From contig NZ_CP063789.1 of assembly GCF_025860405.1 (NCBI RefSeq), forward strand, positions 28,235-92,234: a DNA stretch of 64,000 nt, in the 5' to 3' direction. Below the pieces are notes generated by a model. It had not been told where the DNA came from and ran no database searches. It was given only the letters and a program-made list of their open reading frames with translations. The position numbers and the translations under genes are program-made. This DNA comes from Tolypothrix sp. PCC 7712 (lineage in GTDB: Bacteria; Cyanobacteriota; Cyanobacteriia; Cyanobacteriales; Nostocaceae). Positions 16,665 through 25,352 of the stretch are shown here, one piece after another (within the stretch, counting starts at the first letter, position 1; the number at the start of each line of letters is the position of its first letter).

Positions 16665-16687
16665 ATTTTTATCACACTGATAAAAAT
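16665..16687. promoter_or_regulatory. Operator palindrome between divergent genes
   Basis: Perfect 10-bp arms ATTTTTATCA and TGATAAAAAT around CAC. Related half-sites (CATCAGTTTGAT and ATCACTTT) lie just upstream. It sits 29 bp before the regulator start and about 157 bp from the actin-like gene, so it can control both. Confidence 0.6.
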
Positions 16688-16715
16688 TGAGAGTAATTAC
16701 GGTGATGTGCGTAAA

Positions 16716-17141
16716 ATGGATGGCATGATCGACAAAAAGACCCAATCTGGCAAAGATCGCCTCAATGTAGATATTCGAGGTTTGCGGGAAGCGCTTGAAG
16801 CAGTTGCTGATGCTGAGGAGCGCTCTCTTTCCAATGCTGCACGAATTCTCTTGATTGAAGCACTGATGGCGCGTGGTCTAAAAATTGACAAGCCTGATGC
16901 TGCGCTATGTGTCAGCAATGACGATACTATCCATTCTGTGGTTAAACGGAATATCAATAAGCTAAAAATTGCCGGCATCAAGAATCTTAAAGCTCTTGCA
17001 AACGGTGAAGTTCTGCCAACTAGAGCAGATTTCGTTAAAATTGCCTCTGCCCTAGAACTAACCGATCTAGAACAGCGTGAATTGTGGCAACGTACTTTCA
17101 ACAACCTCAATGAGGATGAGTTGCCAGATGAATCTTCTTAA
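16716..17141 (+). CDS. DNA-binding regulator, RHH-like N-terminus plus HTH-like C-terminus
   Basis: From ATG 16716 (MDGMIDKKTQ) the product is 141 aa. The first half (RLNVDIRGLREALEAVADAE, then SLSNAARILLIEAL) resembles a ribbon-helix-helix domain; the second half (IKNLKALANGEVLPTRADFV, KIASALELTDLEQRELW) resembles an XRE-type helix-turn-helix with its typical TD-x-EQREL ending. It is divergent from the actin-like operon and next to a strong palindrome, so it probably regulates the operon and itself. The two-domain combination is uncommon. Confidence 0.55.
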   Translation: MDGMIDKKTQSGKDRLNVDIRGLREALEAVADAEERSLSNAARILLIEALMARGLKIDKPDAALCVSNDDTIHSVVKRNINKLKIAGIKNLKALANGEVLPTRADFVKIASALELTDLEQRELWQRTFNNLNEDELPDESS

Positions 17142-17307
17142 GAAATTTGAAAACCGTCAGATTGGGATTGAGGAAATGAGCAATTCCCGGAAACGTACTA
17201 CTATTGACCTTTCTGTTGTTGGCGATCGCATTGAGCAGCTTCGCCATGACTCTGCATGGAAGGCTTTAACCCTATTAAAAAAAGTTCTAGTTATTCTAGT
17301 GAACTGA
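17128..17307 (+). CDS. Small unknown protein whose last codons come from a MITE
   Basis: It overlaps the preceding gene by 14 nt. A start at 17176 (MSNSRKRTTIDLS) after GAGGA is an alternative. The frame ends in VN-stop supplied by the MITE at 17299. Removing the MITE and one TA restores a frame ending LEQKKE and TGA at 17421-17423, so the ancestral protein was only slightly different. The N-terminal strand and helix (RTTIDLSVVGDRIEQLRHD) could be a short DNA-binding or RHH-like element. Function unknown. Confidence 0.45.
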   Translation: MNLLKKFENRQIGIEEMSNSRKRTTIDLSVVGDRIEQLRHDSAWKALTLLKKVLVILVN

Positions 17308-17403
17308 CACGCCTAAAATGATGCAATAGATTTTTGATGAAGTTGATATAAATCAATGCTTTCTCGTTTTTCCTAATGCACCAAATTAGCTGTGTCAGTC
17401 CAC
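17299..17403. mobile_element. 105-bp MITE with TA target duplication (IS630/Tc1-type ends)
   Basis: The ends GTGAACTGACACGCCTA and TAGCTGTGTCAGTCCAC are imperfect inverted repeats (14 of 17 matched) flanked on both sides by TA (17297-17298 and 17404-17405). It contains no coding sequence. Precise removal of element plus one TA restores an open frame in the host gene, which supports the boundaries. Confidence 0.75.
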
Positions 17404-17457
17404 TAGAACAGAAAAAAGAGTGAATTTGATTAAAACCCACATTCCATACGTAGAGAA

Positions 17458-19716
17458 CTATACAGAGTAATAATCCGCACGTCGGAAACCGCCTCTTACT
17501 CTGCCAAATTCACTAAGCCCAAAATACAAGACATTCTGGTACGGTTGGGAAGGAGTGACATCTGACATTAACTGTACTCTGCCAAGATTTTCAAAAAGTG
17601 ACGCAAATTTACACAGTGTAACAGCATCATCAGCAATATAATCCGATCCTAAGTCAGAACTAGCTACTCTCAGTAAAGAAGCGTGTTTTTCAATACGTTT
17701 TTGGGCCGTCTTGACATCTTTTTCATAAAGGTCATCAAGTACATAAAAAGCTACTTCACTTGTCCATAATGCCAGGGAATGTTCAACAACTAAATCTGGT
17801 GCTAAATTGCCTGCAAACGCTAATGCAAATTCTGGCTTCTGACTCTTACGAGCAAACGTATCTACATATTGCACTGTTGCTTTGCCAACAGGCATTTGGC
17901 TTTTTTCTTCAGGTATACCAAGCTCAAAAACTAACCAGTATGTTTCACCAACAGCTAAATCTGGAACAAAAATTTTGATTCCTTCTTCTTCCGTTATTAA
18001 ATCAGCTTCTGATGTAACCCCAAACTCTTCTTCTGCATTCTTTTTTGCTTCCTGAGCATCTTCTATTACAGCAGCCCTTTTTGCAGGTTCTGTAATTAAA
18101 TCATGACCATACAAGTAAAGAATCTCAATATCTCGTCCAATATCTACTTTAATTTGAACATTAAGAGCTGCTAAATGCTCTCTTCTGTGCAATTCCTCTT
18201 GAAGGCTGTTTTTAATATCATCGATATCCCTTACAAAAGTAGATTTACCACCCGTTAAGCCTGCTAGGGCATCAAGTTCCTTAGTATTAGCATCTGACCC
18301 AAATGCAAATGTTGATAAGCGGATATTTCCGCGTGTTTTAGAATTATTTCCGCGTATTTTAGAATCTATATTTTGTCTAATTTTAATCCAGTTGGTTTCT
18401 CCCGACATTGGATTTCCATCTGAAAATAAATATATATGATTCAAAGTATTATTATTTCCGTAACGATTTATCTCGTCTATACCAAACGATAATGCTACGT
18501 TAATATCTGTTCCGCCATCTGCGATCATACCACTGATAATTTGACTAAAATTATCAAAATTAATTTTACTAATACGGGTTGCTTTTAATAAAGTTTTAGG
18601 CTGTGTATCAAAAGTAATAATTCCAATCACATCATCATCTTTCATCCTTTGAAATAATTCTTTGATTGAAGACTTAACATCATTCAATTTGTCCCCGAAC
18701 ATCGAGCCACTCGTATCTATAACAAAAATATAATTAGCCGATGGTGCTTTGTTTTTAGGATGATCTGATGGAGCAAGATCTGAGGTTTTCAAAGCAATTT
18801 CTAAATAATGTGTAGCTCGTTCATCACGCTTTTGGCTCAGCTGAATTGGAGCAATTCCATAGCTAACTGCTAGAGATTGTCCAGCTTCAGGGGAGGGGAC
18901 TCGCTCACTATTGATAAAATCATCGAAGCGAATATTCCTTTGGTCAATCAATTCTCCTTGGTCTATTAAGTCTTTTATCCCAACATTTAGTCTAGTTCCA
19001 AATTGATTATTTCTTCTTATAAATAAGCCATCATGGGGCAAAGATTGGGTTTTTGGATTAAATTGAAAATCATAACCAGCATCATCCTGATAATATTTTC
19101 CTGAGTAAGAATCTGCTGATAATTCATATTGTGGTGAACATGCTGGTACGTGGATGTCAAAGTCACAGTCAAAGCCAGAAGAAGATCCTATTAATGAATT
19201 TTTTATTTGACCACTTCCACTTAATGAATTTTTTATTTGACCACTTCCACTACCAAGTGAATATGTTTGAATATTACAACAATCTTCTGTTATGTAAAAA
19301 TCTAAACCCGGAACAAATTGTAATAATATTTCTTCATTTAGTGCAGGTTCCCAGTATTCATAAATACTTCTGGCTGTAGATTCAGAAACTTTAAATAATA
19401 AACCAAGAGTTCTAAATTCTAAACTAAAATTTGCTCCAACAAAAAGAGATAACAATATTTCTGCTTCTACAGCATATTTTAATTCATTTAATTTTTTGTC
19501 TCGTTGAACGAGCATTACTATTCTATTTTTATTTGTTAAGTCATCTTGATCGCGTAATATTATTTCTGATATCAATCCCTGCAATTCTTCATAGCTTCTG
19601 CCTAGCAAATACTGTGTTTCCTCAGGATGTTCTTGAATATATTCCCAAATAGTTTGATTGGGGTGGATCGTAATATATTCTTCAATGCGTTCAATAATGC
19701 GTTCAATATTTGTCAT
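17458..19716 (-). CDS. vWA-domain protein with N-terminal transposase-like HTH
   Basis: A 752-aa protein. Residues about 60-130 (LSLFVGANFSLEFRTLGLLF, KVSESTARSIYEYWEPAL) resemble the helix-turn-helix that precedes the DDE domain in IS5/HARBI-type transposases, but no DDE core follows. A low-complexity Gly-Ser segment contains a duplicated block (SGSGQIKNSL twice, a 30-bp DNA repeat near 19195-19255). The central vWA domain carries the full MIDAS motif (VIDTSGSMFGDKL; later DGGTDINVAL and LFSDGNPMSG). A beta-rich and helical C-terminus follows (similar in plan to inter-alpha-trypsin or batB-like vWA proteins). It is last in a three-gene operon with coiled-coil and TPR proteins. Metal-dependent protein binding is expected; the operon role is unknown, possibly stress or defence signalling. 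Confidence 0.65.
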   Translation of the reverse strand: MTNIERIIERIEEYITIHPNQTIWEYIQEHPEETQYLLGRSYEELQGLISEIILRDQDDLTNKNRIVMLVQRDKKLNELKYAVEAEILLSLFVGANFSLEFRTLGLLFKVSESTARSIYEYWEPALNEEILLQFVPGLDFYITEDCCNIQTYSLGSGSGQIKNSLSGSGQIKNSLIGSSSGFDCDFDIHVPACSPQYELSADSYSGKYYQDDAGYDFQFNPKTQSLPHDGLFIRRNNQFGTRLNVGIKDLIDQGELIDQRNIRFDDFINSERVPSPEAGQSLAVSYGIAPIQLSQKRDERATHYLEIALKTSDLAPSDHPKNKAPSANYIFVIDTSGSMFGDKLNDVKSSIKELFQRMKDDDVIGIITFDTQPKTLLKATRISKINFDNFSQIISGMIADGGTDINVALSFGIDEINRYGNNNTLNHIYLFSDGNPMSGETNWIKIRQNIDSKIRGNNSKTRGNIRLSTFAFGSDANTKELDALAGLTGGKSTFVRDIDDIKNSLQEELHRREHLAALNVQIKVDIGRDIEILYLYGHDLITEPAKRAAVIEDAQEAKKNAEEEFGVTSEADLITEEEGIKIFVPDLAVGETYWLVFELGIPEEKSQMPVGKATVQYVDTFARKSQKPEFALAFAGNLAPDLVVEHSLALWTSEVAFYVLDDLYEKDVKTAQKRIEKHASLLRVASSDLGSDYIADDAVTLCKFASLFENLGRVQLMSDVTPSQPYQNVLYFGLSEFGRVRGGFRRADYYSV

Positions 19717-19761
19717 AATTTAATACCATCAAATATAGATTAAGTTTTTGAATATTTAAAA

Positions 19762-20367
19762 CTATACAATTTTCCCATCATCTATGGAAATTGGGCATTT
19801 TTTCTCTAATTCATAACTAGTTAAAACTATTGATGAAAATAAATTTTCTTTCTCCAAACAGTCCAACCAGCAATTTAGTTCATCGTACATACCATAAATT
19901 TGACTGGCTATGATTTTAGCTTCTCCCCTGTAATTACCACCCATCAACAACAAAATTTTAATCTGCAACACCAAACTAGATAGATGACCTTCATTCAGTT
20001 GCAAAGCTTTACGGATATACTCAAGCGCAACTGGTTTATTATCTTTAGCTATAGCTACTCGGGCTTTCCAATACCAAGACTCTGGTGATTGACTGTCAAG
20101 TCTCTTAGCTTCATCAAATTTTTCTTCGGCTTGAGCGAATTTTTTGTTTTTTAATAATTCATAGCCTTCCAATATCAACTGATTTTGAGGTTTTACACCC
20201 TTAATTTCTCTCTCTCGCTCCTGAATTCTTTGTTTGATTTCTTTAATATCTTTTTCTAATTTGCGCTGCTTGCGTAGCTCATCTTCATTACGTAGTTCAT
20301 CTTCTAGCTCCTTGAGCAAGCCATAATCTTTCTCAAGTTCTTCTTCTTCATGTTGACGCAGATTCAA
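19762..20367 (-). CDS. Coiled-coil plus TPR-like protein
   Basis: The TTG at 20367 is chosen because AAGGAGG lies 5-6 nt upstream and no in-frame ATG exists nearby. The product is 201 aa: residues 1-60 are a strongly charged coiled coil (EEELEKDYGLLKELEDEL), and residues 70-160 look like TPR helices (AEEKFDEAKRLDSQSPESWY; KALQLNEGHLSSLVLQIK). It starts 3 nt after the stop of the upstream coiled-coil gene. It probably serves as a scaffold between that protein and the vWA protein. Confidence 0.6.
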   Translation of the reverse strand: MNLRQHEEEELEKDYGLLKELEDELRNEDELRKQRKLEKDIKEIKQRIQEREREIKGVKPQNQLILEGYELLKNKKFAQAEEKFDEAKRLDSQSPESWYWKARVAIAKDNKPVALEYIRKALQLNEGHLSSLVLQIKILLLMGGNYRGEAKIIASQIYGMYDELNCWLDCLEKENLFSSIVLTSYELEKKCPISIDDGKIV

Positions 20368-20370
20368 TCC

Positions 20371-21057
20371 TTACCTCCTTCGTAGCTTAGTTACTAATTG
20401 CTGCCAAGCTGACTTGATGTTGAACCCGCTTCCTAATTCCAACTCACCTTCGTATTCCACAAGCAGAGGAATAATAGGCAATGTGATTTTCAATTTGTGT
20501 TTAGCATCCAATTCCGGATCTTTAATAATTTTTTCAGCGATAGCAGCTTGACTTGGTGGTAAAGAAGGCAGACGTTCATCCAGAACTGCCAGCATCTGCT
20601 GCATCTCTGCTTCCGAAACCATGTTGTTATCCAATGCTTGTAGTAAGTTTTCGGTCAGAACTAATTGCGTCTGGTTGAGTTCTTTGGTAATAGAGCCAAT
20701 AATAGTTTTTTCGGAAGCGTTATAGCGATCCAATATTTGAAGTTGTTTTTTATAAATTGCAATTTGCCCTGATAGTAAAACGTTTATTTTGTCATCCATC
20801 TGCTGTAATTGCCTGCCCACATCATGCACTTGGGTAGGTTCCTTGTCTATTAACTTCTGCTTTAGCTCAGAATACTCCTGCTGATAGCGATCAATAGACT
20901 TTCGCTGCCGCTCAATTTCTCTTTCATACCTACCCATAGCACGAGGGTCACTTGCAAACGCTAATTCATCATCGTATTGCTTAAGTAGTTCCCGGTCTCT
21001 ATCAATATTACTTTCTAGATCTTTTAGTCTTTTTTCGTAAAAATCCAATAATTCCAT
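20371..21057 (-). CDS. Coiled-coil protein resembling N-terminal regions of cyanobacterial NACHT/STAND proteins
   Basis: A 228-aa protein. Its first 70 residues (FYEKRLKDLESNIDRDREL; MGRYEREIERQRKSIDRYQQ) form a helical pair that I associate with the N-terminal adaptor-like regions of cyanobacterial NTPase signalling proteins. The middle is helical, and a short hydrophobic beta segment (ITLPIIPLLVEYEGELELG) is near the C-terminus. It heads the three-gene minus-strand operon. An adaptor or effector-associated role is inference; no catalytic motif is visible. Confidence 0.5.
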   Translation of the reverse strand: MELLDFYEKRLKDLESNIDRDRELLKQYDDELAFASDPRAMGRYEREIERQRKSIDRYQQEYSELKQKLIDKEPTQVHDVGRQLQQMDDKINVLLSGQIAIYKKQLQILDRYNASEKTIIGSITKELNQTQLVLTENLLQALDNNMVSEAEMQQMLAVLDERLPSLPPSQAAIAEKIIKDPELDAKHKLKITLPIIPLLVEYEGELELGSGFNIKSAWQQLVTKLRRR

Positions 21058-21224
21058 AGGTATTAGTTCTTAGTTCCTAGAATAAACAGGGAGCTAAAAG
21101 GAAAATTTATAGCTATTGCTACGATAGTAGACAATATTTTGAAGATTGTGTGTTAAAGCTTGTTAATACTTCCATTTTGTAGTTATTTCCTCGGTTTGCC
21201 CCTCAACGAAAACATTGACTCGGA

Positions 21225-22313
21225 TCATCGTGAAGGTCTCCCGCCCAAGACGTTCTTCTTCCACAACTCACCCAAACTATAATCTTCAAGCCATTCTGAC
21301 AAATCCTGCCGAGCCAATCTGCGAAGCGATGATTGTCCTCCCAATCGATCAACAACAATTACATCCGCAGCATCAAATTCATTGAGCAGTTCCACAGACT
21401 GGGTTGAAACAATAACCTGTTTAGGAACAGTCTTGATCAAGGATGCCAAAATAGTTATGGCATAAGGATGAAGCCCCAGTTCCGGCTCATCCACCAAAAT
21501 TGTCTCCGGCTGAAGCTCTTCCGGTTGCAAAAAAACCGTTGCCAGACACATAAAACGCAGCGTGCCATCCGAAAGTAGATGTGCCTTAAAGGGAATATCC
21601 TGACCCCGCTCGTACCATTCCAGTTCAATAACTTCTTTATTTTGTGGGGAAGGACGCAGGTAAAAGTCCCCAAAGAACGGAGCAACAAGCCGGATAGTTT
21701 TGACGATTTTCTGATAGTTTGCTGGGTAGCTGTCACGCAATAAATATAGAAAGGCTGCAAGATTTCGCGCATCAGGACGCAGATAAATATTGTCATTAAT
21801 ACCATGCGGCTGTTTTACATAAGCACTATCGCTAGTGTCATGGAAATGATACACGCGCCACTGTTGCATAATAGGCACGACATAGCTATCAATTTTTGTC
21901 CCCGTACCGCTTAAAGCTAACGTCTCAAAATGACCCTTACCTATTTCACGTTCACCACTCATGTTCCACCAGAAGGACTCAGAAGCGAACATCAGGCGGT
22001 TATCCTGGGTTGGTTCAAGGGTAGCAAAGTATCCATTATTGCCGAAGTATAACTGAAACTTTAGTTGTTCCGTTGTTTTGCGCCCAAAATGCAATAGCGC
22101 ATCAGGGCCACCCTGGCGACTGACAAAAACTTGCAGGTTCTGCTCAAGCAACTGCCCCACCATGCGGAAGAAGTCGATAAAATTGGATTTTCCCGCTCCA
22201 TTAGCACCAATCAAAACATTAAGTTTGTCAAGTTCAAGGTCACATTGGGCGATAGACTTGAAACCTCTTAAAACTATTCTTGATAGTTGTTTATCACCAA
22301 TATTCCCAGTCAT
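21225..22313 (-). CDS. OLD/RecF-like AAA ATPase (AAA_21 family)
   Basis: The ATG at 22313 follows GGGAGA at suitable spacing; 362 aa. N-terminal IVLRGFKSIAQCDLELDKLN leads into Walker A VLIGANGAGKSNF; the ABC-type signature region is LLSDGTLRFMCLA, Walker B is ETILVDEPELGLHP, and an H-loop-like segment is VIVSTQSVELLNEF. This is the layout of overcoming-lysogenization-defect-like ATPases. Such genes are often paired with a nuclease (TOPRIM, DUF4276 or HNH) in defence modules; no partner follows in the 167 bp downstream, so it is either orphaned or acts with the neighbouring operon. A diverged piece of this gene is repeated at 25353-25525. Confidence 0.75.
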   Translation of the reverse strand: MTGNIGDKQLSRIVLRGFKSIAQCDLELDKLNVLIGANGAGKSNFIDFFRMVGQLLEQNLQVFVSRQGGPDALLHFGRKTTEQLKFQLYFGNNGYFATLEPTQDNRLMFASESFWWNMSGEREIGKGHFETLALSGTGTKIDSYVVPIMQQWRVYHFHDTSDSAYVKQPHGINDNIYLRPDARNLAAFLYLLRDSYPANYQKIVKTIRLVAPFFGDFYLRPSPQNKEVIELEWYERGQDIPFKAHLLSDGTLRFMCLATVFLQPEELQPETILVDEPELGLHPYAITILASLIKTVPKQVIVSTQSVELLNEFDAADVIVVDRLGGQSSLRRLARQDLSEWLEDYSLGELWKKNVLGGRPSR

Positions 22314-22463
22314 CGAACAGTCTCCCAATATCCGGGCTTATTATCTGCTGGCTTTATTACTCTACCTGACAACCAAAGACTCATGTAGCGCTGCGATCGC
22401 CTAAGTAAGTTTTCCCCAGAACTAAACCAACTATCCCTCTGTCTCCCTGTTCCCTGTACTGAA

Positions 22464-22697
22464 TCAGTGCGAGCGCTCCTTTTCATCCTTAATCCACGCG
22501 ATCGCCTTGGCTTTTGTATATTCGATTGAACCTTGTTCTAAAGCGAAGAGAAGCTCTTTCGGCAGATTCAGCAAAGGTAGCCGATTTTTCACATGGAATT
22601 CCCAAGTCATTTTGCCCAAAGAAGCCAGAACCTGCTCTACGACAGTCATTTTCTTGGGCATAACGTTATGCCCAGATTTATCTGCCGCGTGCTTCAT
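22464..22697 (-). pseudogene. parB': parB fragment (copy 1)
   Basis: About 77 codons matching the middle of the intact ParB at 31338-32273 (KSGHNVMPKKMTVVEQVLAS; LPLLNLPKELLFALEQGS), then a different tail. It contains the 18-bp palindrome GGGCATAACGTTATGCCC. Its homology starts near the same point as the other fragments. Confidence 0.75.
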
Positions 22698-22913
22698 TTA
22701 AAACAAGCTATGAAAGCCCGTCAATCAATTTAAAAAAGCATACATTACCTTGCGAGATAAGCTTAAAACTAATACAAAAGTACCTCTATCTTTAGGTATA
22801 AATATAAAATTTTTTGCGTAAATTATTATTACCCGATGGTTATGTTATTAATCCTTGCCAAAAAAAGGTCGAAAATGACTATTTTAGCTGCTAAAAATTA
22901 TTGAGGATTATTT

Positions 22914-23297
22914 ATGGAACCTATTTCTATGATTATTGCGGCTTTAGGTGCTGGTGCGATCGCGGCTGCTAAAGATACCGCAGGAACGGCTGTGAAAGAT
23001 GCCTATCTGGGGTTGAAAACCTTGATCAAGAAGAAGTTTGAAGGCGATGTTCTGGGACAAGCAATGGTAGATGCTAAACCAGAAGAAATCAAGCAAGCTG
23101 AAGGTTTGTTGAAAGATAAAATTACCAAATCAGGAGCCGACCAAGATCAGGAAATCATTAATCTAGCTCAGGATTTACTCGAAAAAATTAAAGAACAACC
23201 TGGGGGACAGCAAATAATCAATCAAACTCAAACCAACACCATGAGTGGAAATACTGTTGGTGGAAATGTCAACTTTGCACCTGTTCAGCAAGGTTAA
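22914..23297 (+). CDS. Small protein with C-terminal amyloid-like signalling motif
   Basis: A 127-aa protein with a Gly/Ala-rich helical N-terminus (MEPISMIIAALGAGAIAAAK) and a helical middle. The C-terminal segment GNTVGGNVNFAPVQ recurs almost exactly near the N-terminus of the next protein (DTSVGGDLTFAPVQ), which begins a STAND-type NTPase. Matching motifs on an effector's C-terminus and on the N-terminus of a neighbouring NLR-like protein are the hallmark of bacterial amyloid signalling sequences (BASS systems), in which the N-terminal helical domain is often a predicted cell-death domain. RBS GAGGA lies before the ATG. The upstream region and gene start are duplicated, broken, at 25094-25352. 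Confidence 0.6.
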   Translation: MEPISMIIAALGAGAIAAAKDTAGTAVKDAYLGLKTLIKKKFEGDVLGQAMVDAKPEEIKQAEGLLKDKITKSGADQDQEIINLAQDLLEKIKEQPGGQQIINQTQTNTMSGNTVGGNVNFAPVQQG

Positions 23298-23310
23298 GGA
23301 TATCAGTACT

Positions 23311-23622
23311 ATGGGCGAGTTAGTTGCAAATCATACATCTCAAGAACAGGATAATCTCTTAAAGGATACTAGTGTTGGGGGTGATTTGACTTTCGCTCCT
23401 GTACAGATAATCAACTATTATTATCGAGAAGAAGCAAAATTAGTCCTGTCTGATTCTACAGATGCTGATGAATATCTCCCCTGCCCTTATCGGGGGTTGT
23501 TTCATTTTGGCCCCAATGATGCGGATGTGTTCTTTGGGCGAGAAATCTTTATCGAAGAAATTTCAGTAGACCTAAAAGTTTTGCGATCGCTAAAAAATGG
23601 TAGCTTACGATACATTTTTTGA
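23311..23622 (+). pseudogene. Truncated STAND NTPase with N-terminal amyloid-like motif
   Basis: The first 84 codons are host sequence: DTSVGGDLTFAPVQIINYYY near residue 25, then CPYRGLFHFGPNDADVFFGRE, the start of the nSTAND1-type NTPase domain common in cyanobacterial WD40-NTPase proteins. At 23563 the frame enters an insertion sequence and stops at 23622. The remainder of the NTPase and repeats is absent on the far side of the IS; the sequence there is a second copy of the upstream region, so truncation by duplication or deletion preceded the IS insertion. Confidence 0.7.
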
Positions 23623-25088
23623 GGGAAATATACAAAAGCTGAGAGTTTAGCTCAATGATAAGATTACTTTATAAATTAGCATCCAAAAATCAACCAAGAT
23701 TCAGCCAGATGGTAAACACACTTCGCTCTTTACCCCATAGTTGCGGTCTACAGCTTGACGTAAAAATTCAAGCATCTGTTTGAGGGTAAATAGATGAGAA
23801 AAAACTTGTCTAGTACTTCTTTTTAAACGGCTAAGATAATGCCATACTAGATAAATCCAAACGTTAATAATTAAAAACGCCAAAGCTACAAACAGAAGTC
23901 TAATTGTTGGATTTTTGATAGTTGTTTTAATGCGGCATTGATTTTTCATCCGATAGCTACTTTCAATTCCGAAACGAAGACGATAGTCATCATGTATTGA
24001 ATGTAATGACAGCTTAACTTTATAAACAGCGTAAATAAAAAACTCCCGCCCATGCGCTCGTCTTTTACCATTTTTATATGTACAAACTATCCACACATTA
24101 AAAGTAACTGAGCCATATTTATCGCTGTTTAAAGTATAACTAGTCTTATAACTACGCCGCCCTCTAATTAATTGTCTAGTTCCGCCATGTTTGCCTCGAA
24201 CAATAACTGGCATTTCAAATGGGATATCCAAAGCTTGTAACCATCTAATTACAGGTACACAGAAGAATTCTCTGTCTAAATATAATCGTTCTATTTTCAG
24301 ATTCAAAGGTTCAATCAGTGCTAAAAGATAAGTGATAATCGCTGCCTTAGTATTTTGTTGTTGAATAGCTTTAATAGCTAAGGTGACTCGTTTATTTTTC
24401 TTAATTACATAGACAGTAGCGTAAGCATAAAAAGAACAAGTGCCACTTTTAGCTTGACTTCTATAAATATATGGGGCTTCCGATGGTGATGGTTCACCAT
24501 AATAAGGAATTAAGTTAAAATCAATAGCTATTTTTTGCTTCCCCTGTCGAATTCCTTCTGGTAAACGGCTTTGTAGTGCTGTATTTAAGTCTAATTCTAG
24601 AGATTTTAAATCTGAATATTTATCTAAATGGTAACGAATATCGTTGCTTGTCGGAACATTTTTTAAGACTTTGGTTGTGTTTTCAATACTATCCCTTTGG
24701 GTGGCTGCTCGAATTAAAATTTCAAAGATATTTTGTTGTTCACATTTACCTTGAGTAGGAATTGGAATATGTTCTGTTAAACAGTTAACTACTTCATTTA
24801 AGGTTTTACTATCAGTTAAAACTGGCTCTCTTGAACTCATAGCCAAACTAAATAATCCTCAATTTTGCTTCTTTACCTCCATACTTTACAAAAATTGCAT
24901 ACTACAGATCCAGAACTATGTTTTGGTGGGCGCGTTACCCTTAACTTTTTCGGTGATTAATGAGTTTTACTTATTTATGGCTGCTCAAGGAGTTTTCTAA
25001 AAAATGTATCTAATAATACGGTTTTTTTGACAACAGTCAGTTTTATAGGTATGCTCTGTGCGCGATCGCAGAACTTTTAGGTCTACTG
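23564..25088 (-). mobile_element. 1,525-bp ISH3-like insertion sequence, copy 1
   Basis: Bounded by 27-bp inverted repeats that begin CAGTAGACCTAAAAGTT and include the HIP1 octamer GCGATCGC, with one mismatch between ends. Flanked by the 5-bp duplication AATTT (23559-23563 and 25089-25093). Same length as the copy at 27621-29145, with an identical predicted protein, in the opposite orientation. Confidence 0.88.
23701..24840 (-). CDS. ISH3-family-like transposase, copy 1
   Basis: From ATG 24840 (the frame also has an upstream TTG at 24846) the product is 379 aa. Likely DDE residues are the Asp in IAIDFNLIPYYG, the Asp in LERLYLDREFF-like text (here IERLYLDREFF), and the Glu in RFGIESSYRMK; the Y-x(2)-R-x(3)-E-x(2)-Y pattern of IS4-related enzymes is seen at DYRLRFGIESSYR. 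A hydrophobic C-terminal segment follows, common in this group. The protein is identical to that of copy 2, suggesting both copies are recent and intact. Confidence 0.8.
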   Translation of the reverse strand: MSSREPVLTDSKTLNEVVNCLTEHIPIPTQGKCEQQNIFEILIRAATQRDSIENTTKVLKNVPTSNDIRYHLDKYSDLKSLELDLNTALQSRLPEGIRQGKQKIAIDFNLIPYYGEPSPSEAPYIYRSQAKSGTCSFYAYATVYVIKKNKRVTLAIKAIQQQNTKAAIITYLLALIEPLNLKIERLYLDREFFCVPVIRWLQALDIPFEMPVIVRGKHGGTRQLIRGRRSYKTSYTLNSDKYGSVTFNVWIVCTYKNGKRRAHGREFFIYAVYKVKLSLHSIHDDYRLRFGIESSYRMKNQCRIKTTIKNPTIRLLFVALAFLIINVWIYLVWHYLSRLKRSTRQVFSHLFTLKQMLEFLRQAVDRNYGVKSEVCLPSG

Positions 25089-25352
25089 AATTTAAAAAAG
25101 CATCCATTACCTTGCAAGATAAGTTTAAAACCAATACAAAAGTACCTCTATCTTTGGGTATAAATATAAAATTTTTTGCGTAAATTATGATTAACCGATG
25201 GTTATGTTATTAATCCTTGCCAAAAAAAGGTCAAAAATGACTATTTTAGCTGTTAAAAATTATTGAGGATTATCTATGGAACCTATTTCTATGATTATTG
25301 CGGCTTTAGTGCTGGTGCGATCGCAGATGCTAAGGATACCGCAGGAACCCGC
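25089..25352 (+). pseudogene. Broken second copy of the amyloid-motif gene and its upstream region
   Basis: It repeats 22732-22991 at high identity, from the AATTTAAAAAAGCAT junction through the promoter region and start codon (ATG 25276). A one-base deletion in GGCTTTAGGTGCTGG (now GGCTTTAGTGCTGG) shifts the frame. After about 80 bp of coding sequence it joins a piece of the AAA ATPase gene. Confidence 0.8.

Noticed and set aside
21225..22313. Two-gene OLD/Gabija-like or RloAB-like nuclease system
   Set aside because: The ATPase is clear, but no nuclease or DUF4276 partner gene lies directly downstream or upstream.
22340..22390. Regulatory site near the OLD-like ATPase start
   Set aside because: The sequence ACAACCAAAGACTCATG matches the start of the vapC-like gene at 30.9 kb and is duplication debris.
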